This document shows, piece by piece, positions 57,240-64,000 of a DNA stretch of 64,000 nucleotides; positions within the stretch are counted from its first letter, which is position 1, and each line of letters opens with the position of its first letter. A program made the translations under genes and the position numbers. Under the pieces are notes generated by a model. It was not told the origin of the DNA and ran no database searches. It worked only from the letters and a program-made list of their open reading frames with translations. The stretch comes from Mesocentrotus franciscanus. Its lineage: Eukaryota; Echinodermata; Echinoidea; Camarodonta; Strongylocentrotidae. The stretch lies in NCBI GenBank assembly GCA_037976565.1, contig CP137682.1, positions 29,260,199-29,324,198 on the forward strand, in the 5' to 3' direction.

Positions 57240-60035
57240 CATATACAAATGTATATACCTAAGGTTTGAGACTTTGTACCACATATACCATTCAATTTTA
57301 TATATATTCTTTAAGTGATACAAACCAAACATAATAAATTTGCTAAATACTACTTGCAATAGCAAAACTGTCTAAATAAAAATGTTTTATGTTCAACAGA
57401 TATAAAACATTTACAATTTATTATTTTCACTGTCATTGCCTCGTGACGTCATCCAGACGCCATTTTCTAAAATATCCAACACTTGTTTCATGTCTGCAAT
57501 ATAAAAGTCATATCCTTTAACCATATTTGGCATCTTAACAGTTTATTACATGTTAAGATTTGTCAGCGCAATTGTACATGAATATTCGCCGTTTTCTAGT
57601 GTAAGAGAGGACAAAATTGTCCCAAATATGTTTATTTACAGGTTATATGGGGGTCTCCTATCCGAGGAATGAAATGGTACGCCCATGCAGGGACAGTCCC
57701 TGGCCCATGAAAAGACTTCGGTTTTGAATTCTTGTCGGCTCTTTTAAGTGAAGAATCAAAATTCACGCTCCCCGAAAGACATGATCTGAGAATTAAAAAT
57801 TCAAACGACTAAACTTTGTCAATCATTTTTAAGGAACTGTATTTTCTCATGCTACTTTTCAAAATCCTATTTTATTTCGTTAGAATCAGGATATCGTGGT
57901 TTTATCCACGAAATTCCCTTTTCTTCGGGGAGGGTTTTTTTCTTTTTTTCTTATTGTTAAAAAAAATGTTAAGTGCTCTAAGATATCGAAATGAGAATAA
58001 ATTGACACAATGTGATGAAACCAAAGCGATCCTCCATTACAAACAAAATAAAAACAATCGGCAACAACTCAAATAGAAAATAGGTGCCATTTCTAACGTT
58101 ACATCTGCGCCGCTCGTCTCCCATAAAAATCGGTGCCATTTTCCATAGAATTGGCGCCATCCTCCAAAAAAAAAATAATCGGCACCATCACACATAAAAA
58201 CTGCGCCGTTAGCCTCCCATAAAATCCGGTGCCATTTCATCAAAAAGCGGCGCCTTTTCGCATTAAAGGTATTACAAAGTTTTTGTACGGGGTCATGAAT
58301 TTGGTTCAAATGAACATATTGGAAGAATATGCGATATTACAATATTCAATGATCGTTGTCGCGGTTGAAATCGAGTCTAAAGTGATGAAATTGTAAATAA
58401 TAAACTCTTTATGTTGTATAGCGCCCTCTCAAGACTGATATTACTTTAGCTTTAAAACAATGTTTCTTGACTACAATCGACCGATTTGCTATTCCCGTTT
58501 GGAAATTATATATCAGAACTGCATATTCTGAGATTTTCATGGTCGCAGCTACCATGGAATGGCTTTAGGCGCTATTTGAAATATTTATAATTTACCGGGA
58601 GCACCGGTAAATTTTGATTATTCAATTTGCTCGAAAGCAGAAGTTTTTTAGGGGCTAAATATTTTAGAGCTTATGATTCGTCCACAGGGGCATCCAAATA
58701 TATCAAAATTTTAAAAAATTACTATCCATCCAATTTCAAAATTTCCCAAAACTTTTTATTACCTTTAAGTTGGCGTCATCGCTTATAAAATTGGCCTAAA
58801 TGTACACACGTCAGTAAATTGTACATATATAGGCCTATATCTTGGCGCTTAATTAGCAAATCGGTATTTTAAAAGGTCACTTAAGTGCCCATTTCCAGTT
58901 AGCACGAGGGGCTTTGCGCATATACTTTCATGCACGGTTGTGCTGTGCGCGAAGTAGTTAAATGCGGAGTTAAAAGAAGTTTTCTATTCAGAAAACTGTA
59001 TTAGCAGTCAATCAATTTTAACAAGATAAATTACCTATTAATAGCCCTCTGTATTTCAACGACACAGTTTAGTTTCGTGTTACGTAAAGGAGGTTCAGTC
59101 AAAATGATGACACGTTTGATTAAATTAGAAAGTCCCTATTCATGTTTTGCCGACGGAGAAAGTCATATTATCACATGGCCTATTGGAACCGAGTCTCGCA
59201 GGCTATGTTTCACTACACATTTTCTTATGTTGAAGTTGGGGGCGTATACATCCCTTTTCTTTGTTACAGCGCATCTGATTTGCAGAAATGGACTAAAAAG
59301 AAGCAGGGGGCGTTATTTAATTACGCAGGAGTCTAATGAGTCCTAAGTGAGCTTTCAGAATACCGCCCCTGGTAGATTTTGTAATACTTGAAACAACACG
59401 TTAGGGATGCAGAATGAATTAAACGAAACAAAGAACGTAAAAATAAAAAGAATATCTACATTTTTACATAGGGCCTACATGGCTACTTTAATACACAACA
59501 CCTATAAGTTCGCATTGTGATATTTAGCCCCTATAGTTCATTAAAAATAAGTCGTTGTATTCTAAGTTATAAGCTGCAGCGAATGTCGCACAGACTACCA
59601 TGTATCAGACTAATATATAAGGAGAAAATGCCAGCATCTGAAAATAATGACCGTATTCACACGAAATGTATTTAAATTGCGTTAAGAGGTTTATCAAACA
59701 TAACGTGAATTAGGGGGAAACAAACACTGAAAAAAACACCTACCAAAAAAAAATCAATATGAGAGTATGACTCTGTATGTGGAACGTGTTATTAAATGCG
59801 GGTAGTTCATGTAAATAATAACATAAATCTCTATGAAAAAGAAGCCAAACTTGCATAACTATAAATCATTAACAACATTGTAACGAACGATAAATATGGA
59901 TGATAATGTATTTCTGCTGACAACTTAATTGAAGGAGAGGTGTGTGACAGGGTTGTATTATGTTCGTTTTCACGTCGTCTCGCCCCTCCCCTTTTCTTTC
60001 TCCCTCGCTCTCTCTCTCTCTTTCTGGTTTTACAC
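57236..60035. other. Downstream flank of the death-domain gene, no gene seen
   Basis: AT-rich. One oddity is a spaced GGYGCCAT motif at 58080-58265. Frames at 57816-58076 and 59077-59346 show no domain. Parts near 60035 may be the 3'UTR of the death-domain gene. Confidence 0.45.
58080..58265. repeat. Degenerate GGCGCCAT-type repeat
   Basis: GGTGCCAT, GGCGCCAT, GGCACCAT or TGCGCCG words recur about every 20-30 bp with CCCATAAAA between several of them. Unit order is loose. Confidence 0.6.
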
Positions 60036-63000
60036 CTAATCCAAGTACTTGTCTACAAATCCTCCTGCTTCTGCCTGGTTGAGGATCGCATTTAAATCCG
60101 TTTTAGTCCGAGTCGATGCAGCTTTCCATGTTTGAAGGAGGTGTATGTACTGCTCACTTATCTTTCTATAATTCTCTCTGATACCTTCAGCGGTGCCGTA
60201 ATCGATGCGAAGAGCAACGTGAAGAGGGCTCCACAGATCAGGTGGTAGAAGCCTTGCTAGTTTCAGGATATTCGCATCTGTCACTTCCTGTTCATCCGAT
60301 GGACTGAAATTTAAGAAGTAAACTTGTTTTATAGGCAAAAAGTCACTGATTATTCTTACTCTCTCCCCCAGAGAAGAAATAAATCTAAACTCTTCGAAAT
60401 TGTACTATCAACATCATTTCATAAATACATTAGAAAGTACACTTTTAGCTCTTACAGTTTTACACTGAACACCCCCCCCCCCGAGTATTGTAAACTAAAC
60501 ATAATTATTCATGCACCTGTCAATTCATTTTGAGGCAACGAGATGGTCTTCTCGTACTTTTTTGTTCTCATGTCAAGGTCAAATATACATGCATTTGATG
60601 ATGAAATATTATATCCACTAATACAAATTAATGTAAAGAAAATAATACTAAGACGCTTCGCTCGCTCGCACAGTTTACAAACCAGGTAGTTGATATTCAG
60701 GGAAAACACATCAGCCCCATACATTAATGGACCGCGACATAAAATTAATTTTTAAGATACATGCAGTAGGAAAACCTCAGCTCTGTGACGGGACTGTGTT
60801 TTACCGCATTTATTTTTAATACAGTTGTTTTCCTCAATGTTGCTAATGCTTCATTTCAGCTGAAACACTTTTCTTCTTGCGCTTCAAAATGATCATCATA
60901 AAGTGCTTCAAAAAAGTAAAAATCTTTGAGTGACCGGTTTTATCTTACTCATTTTCTCCGATAGACTGTATTGTTATAAAAGATTATTAGAGAAAGAAGA
61001 TGTTTTGTTGTACCGTTCTCGACTCTTAATCCTTGTCTGAATTCAGTCCCCCCTCCCGCGCGAAGCTTGGCGTTTCATTAAAGCCCAAGTCCACTCCAAA
61101 AATAACTTACTTTCAATAGAACCAGAAAAATCAGACAAACCAATCAAAAAAAGATTGAGCAAAAACTGATAAGAAAGTTATGAATTTTTAATAACATGTA
61201 CCGTTCTCGACTCTTAATCCTTGTCTGAATTCAGTCCTCCCCTCCCGCGCGAAGCGCAGAAGCTTTGACGTTTCATTAAAATTATTAGAGATAGAAGGAG
61301 ATTCGTTGTACGGTTCTCGTCTCTTAATTAATCCTCTTCCCCCTCCCGCGCGAACGCGCGAAGCGCAGAAGATTTTAACGTTTGATTAAACTATTAGAGA
61401 AAGAAAATGATTTGTTGTACCGTTCTTGACTCTTAATCCTTGTCTGAATTCATCCCCCCCCCCTCTCGCGCGAAGCGCAGAAGCTTCAACGTTACATTAG
61501 ATTATTAGAGAAAAAAGACGATTCGTTGTACCGTTCTCGCGACTCTTAATCCTTGTCTGAATTCAGTTACCCTCTTCCCGCGCGAAGCGCGGAAGCTTTG
61601 ACGTTCCATTAATCAAAAATGTTTTTTGTCTGCTTCTTTTTCTTCCTACGTCCTCTTCCTTTTTTTTTTTTTTTTTTTTTTGTCCGGCGTTTTTTTTTGT
61701 TTTGGGGGCGACCGCCCCCATCGCCCCCCTGGCTACGCGCCTGGCTACATCCACCCGGTATCAAGAGCAGTTTCCGTTCCTTTTCCTTCCTCACTTTTTC
61801 TTGCTTTCCTTTTTTTCCCAGCTCACCTTCTTTCCCTTTCCTTGTTTCTTACCTTCTTTGTTTCCCCTTTCCTTTTTTTCTGCTTTCTCTCTGCTTTCTC
61901 CACCTTTCCCCCCCTTTTTTGTATTCGTTTTTTCTCTCTCTCTTCTTGTTTCATCTCCTTTCTTCTCCCTTTTCCTTCTTTCCTGCTTGAGTAATCTCTC
62001 TCTCTCGCTCGTCCCTATCTCTCTCTCTCTCTCTCTATTCTGCAACTCTCTTTCCCTTTATCCCTCTCTCTCTCCATATATATATATATATATACAAATA
62101 CCTCACTCGATCTTTTTCTTTCTCTCCTCCTCTTCCTCTTTCCGCCTTTTGTTTTTTTTTCTCTCTAAGATTTTGTGCCACTTGCCTTAAAAACAGGCGC
62201 CTATGATTTCGTGAGAGTATTTTCAAAATGCACTTGTACATATCGGTATGATAACGCGAAGAAGCCCTATGGGCGGAAAACTGTTACAGCATTACGTTGT
62301 CAACAGAGTTTTCTTTTTAAAATGTTGTGTTGAGTCTCTCTCTAAAATATCGGTTGATAAAACTTGATGGCGTCAAATGAACTTTATTAATCAAATAAAC
62401 TATATTTCATCGATTCGCAATAATACATCATTAAACGATAGTCTTTAAAAAAAATTGTTACATATATACAAACCATTTACATATTTATATGCACATCCAC
62501 CCACCACACATTCACACACACACACGCGAGCGCGCGTTCGTACATTGTGGTTCTACTCACTTTTCATCGGTGGTTGATGAAGGAGCGTGCCGTTCTGTAT
62601 TCGTTTCGCCGATTCCTGCCAATTACACAAAATTGATGGGTAAATTGATGGGTTACCAATTTTATAAGCTCAAAACTCTTTGTTATTCTATGTCTAATGG
62701 ATGCAGCCTCCCCATATGTCATATATGTACCAGTTCATAAGCTTCCTACGGCTCCGTTTCAAGCTTTAGTATATTAACAAGGTTTATCTACATGATCGCA
62801 TGTTTTCACACATATGACGTAAACAATCATTGACATTCGATCCAAAGCCATTTGGTCCAATACCCAGATCATCTATCTTCTTTCAGTCTATACCCACATT
62901 TTCTCCACTATACACATGGACCAGTCAACGTTTCGTAAAATGATTGTTTAGTATAATTGCCACTTCCTCAAATAAAAAATATTAATTATTCGGTCCATTT

Positions 63001-63614
63001 CTCATTTTTTTCTCAAATAAATTTTCTGAGCCTCAATTACTCCAACAACCATTCGGTAAAACAGATTTCGTCCAAAATCTAGTTCATCTACGGGTGACAT
63101 ATCTTAATTTCGTCTTCAGCTTATGGTCAAATGAAATAACCGAGGTAGTAGTGGCATTTACTATGATTAGCGTTAAACCTTAATTATTATTATACAAAAC
63201 AAATGTTAATAAATATATGCCTACATATATGCCTACATACATCATGATATCAACATTTGATGGTAAAGTCGCTTAACCTTAACTTCTAGTTATTTCAATA
63301 TAGCGATCATTTCATTTCTGGTTTGCGTTTATGCACGACATGTCGAGTTGTACCGTGCACATTACCAATATGATGTCATTTTAACGCAATACGTCCTTTT
63401 TGATAAGCTACGAAATATTGATAATCAGGGATTACAACAACTAAGCACCTCCATGAAATGTTTCACCTTGGAAACGTGTGCTGAATATGATCGTCTGTCC
63501 ATAGGTTTCAACCACGTCAAGTCTCACTAATGTTTCATCACTCTCCTCGGTTAGATCGAGCACAAAGTACTGTGTCACTTTTCTCATGTCTTTCATGTCC
63601 CTGTACTGAATAGC
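60036..63614 (-). CDS. Death-domain protein, last three exons (5' part outside window)
   Basis: Exons on the minus strand: 63614-63467, 62615-62561 and 60303-60036, total 471 nt (156 residues plus stop). Splices are CAG/GTGAAA, CAG/GTGAGT and CAG, and the phases (1, then 2) fit only with the 55-nt middle exon included. The first exon reads AIQYRDMKDMRKVTQYFVLD and on to TYGQTIIFSTRFQ, a beta-rich piece that could be the end of a UPA-like domain. The middle exon is a linker (ETNTERHAPSSTTDE). The last exon is a death domain: ILKLARLLPPDLWSPLHVAL, then IRENYRKISEQYIHLLQTWK and AEAGGFVDKYLD. Proteins of the UNC5/ankyrin/PIDD type combine UPA with a death domain, but that link is tentative. Role: homotypic signalling. 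Confidence 0.75.
60740..60984. other. Death-domain gene intron, no feature
   Basis: Intronic AT-rich sequence with no recognised repeat. Confidence 0.4.
60985..61615. repeat. ~100-120 bp tandem repeat in the intron
   Basis: Five units containing 'gtaccgttctcgactctta', 'cttgtctgaattcag' and 'cccgcgcgaagcgc' start near 61013, 61197, 61297, 61418 and 61528. The first is split by a MITE piece. Confidence 0.85.
61084..61195. mobile_element. Fragment of the TTAA MITE of P450 intron 5
   Basis: CAAGTCCACTCCAAAAATAA through 'aatcagacaaaccaatcaa' repeats the left arm of 4320-5079. Only one arm is present, inserted in the tandem repeat. Confidence 0.85.
61624..62075. repeat. Pyrimidine-rich low-complexity tract
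   Basis: T/C-rich with phenylalanine-serine frames in all plus phases; contains a GGGGGCGACCGCCCCC palindrome near 61704. Confidence 0.85.
62880..63140. other. Intron with degenerate TTTCGTC/GGTCCA words
   Basis: Loose recurrences of 'cggtccatttc', 'atttggtcc', 'tttcgtccaa' and 'gttcatct'; similar 'aatttcgtc' words recur at 63720-63870. Origin unknown. Confidence 0.4.
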
Positions 63615-64000
63615 CTGAGGAAATTGCATGATTATATAATTACTTTGCATTCATGATTGTATGAAATATGCGCCAAAACGCAGAATGATTTAGAGAGAAC
63701 TGATGAAAATAATGTAGAAAAATTGACTGTATTTTCGAACTTTGTCCAATTAATTCCATCGTTTCGAATCTAATTTCGTCAAAGTGAATTCAATTTCGTC
63801 ATCCCTGGCTACCGACGTACAATTCCATGACCCAATTTCGTAATTTCCAGTGAATTTCGTCAAAGAGTCATTCAAATTCCTTCGTTTGCTATAATTATAT
63901 ACATATATGTGTTACGTTACGTCTTTTTCCTTTCTACCCGAAACATGCTTTGTGTTTGTGTAAAACAAAAATATTTGTATTCTTATTAGGGTAGGCCTAT
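63615..64000. other. Intron continuing out of the window
   Basis: No further exon of the death-domain gene was recognised before the edge. The stretch carries repeated 'aatttcgtc' words. Confidence 0.45.

Overview
The window is eukaryotic genomic DNA from an invertebrate deuterostome, most likely an echinoderm and plausibly a sea urchin. The pointers are small phase-consistent exons separated by introns, a CYP2-type cytochrome P450, death-domain exons, tRNA-derived SINEs ending in ATT repeats, foldback elements with 15-16 bp tandem units (the layout described for sea urchin TU transposons), many short inverted-repeat elements and long GA-purine tracts. The species is inferred, not proven. No bacterial operon, CRISPR array or organellar sequence is present.

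Layout. 2.5-8.7 kb: a complete 7-exon P450 gene on the minus strand, rebuilt from splice sites and phases as 500 residues with every family hallmark. 8.1-24.7 kb: two near-identical ~8 kb blocks meet at a gap of exactly 500 N. The first copy ends at the gap and the second copy begins at it, so this looks like two overlapping contig ends that were not merged, and the second P450 exon 1 is probably not a real paralogue. Each block carries a ~4.2 kb inverted-repeat transposon whose 18-bp internal array echoes its own terminal repeats; nested in it are a ~2 kb hAT-like element (8-bp target duplication) and a ~190-bp TTAA element.

25.7-30.2 kb: an ~82-bp satellite split by a complete 3,040-bp PIF/Harbinger transposon with Myb-like and DDE transposase genes, 3-bp target duplication and palindrome-rich ends. 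30.2-32.4 kb: a foldback element with minisatellite arms. 32.8-34.1 kb: a possible SAM-like first exon (+) and a death-domain exon (-). 36.2-39.8 kb: a nearly full-length APE-type LINE broken by two single-base frameshifts. 40.4-42.7 kb: three inverted-repeat elements nested in each other, the outermost filled with a palindromic GATAAACA/TGTTTATC array, followed by a hairpin element. 42.8-48.3 kb: a SINE with a 7SL-like head, then a two-exon RING/coiled-coil gene (+) whose intron holds a tRNA SINE and a MITE. 49.6-52.5 kb: a LINE 3' fragment and an F-box/LRR-like duplicated coding fragment. 52.5-60 kb: mostly AT-rich noncoding DNA. 60.0-63.6 kb: the last three exons of a death-domain gene (-) that continues past the window.

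A recurrent pattern is that nearly every long coding region except the P450 carries a one-base shift, usually in a homopolymer. Together with the homopolymer differences between the two overlapping contig ends, this suggests residual long-read base errors, so 'pseudogene' calls here are provisional.
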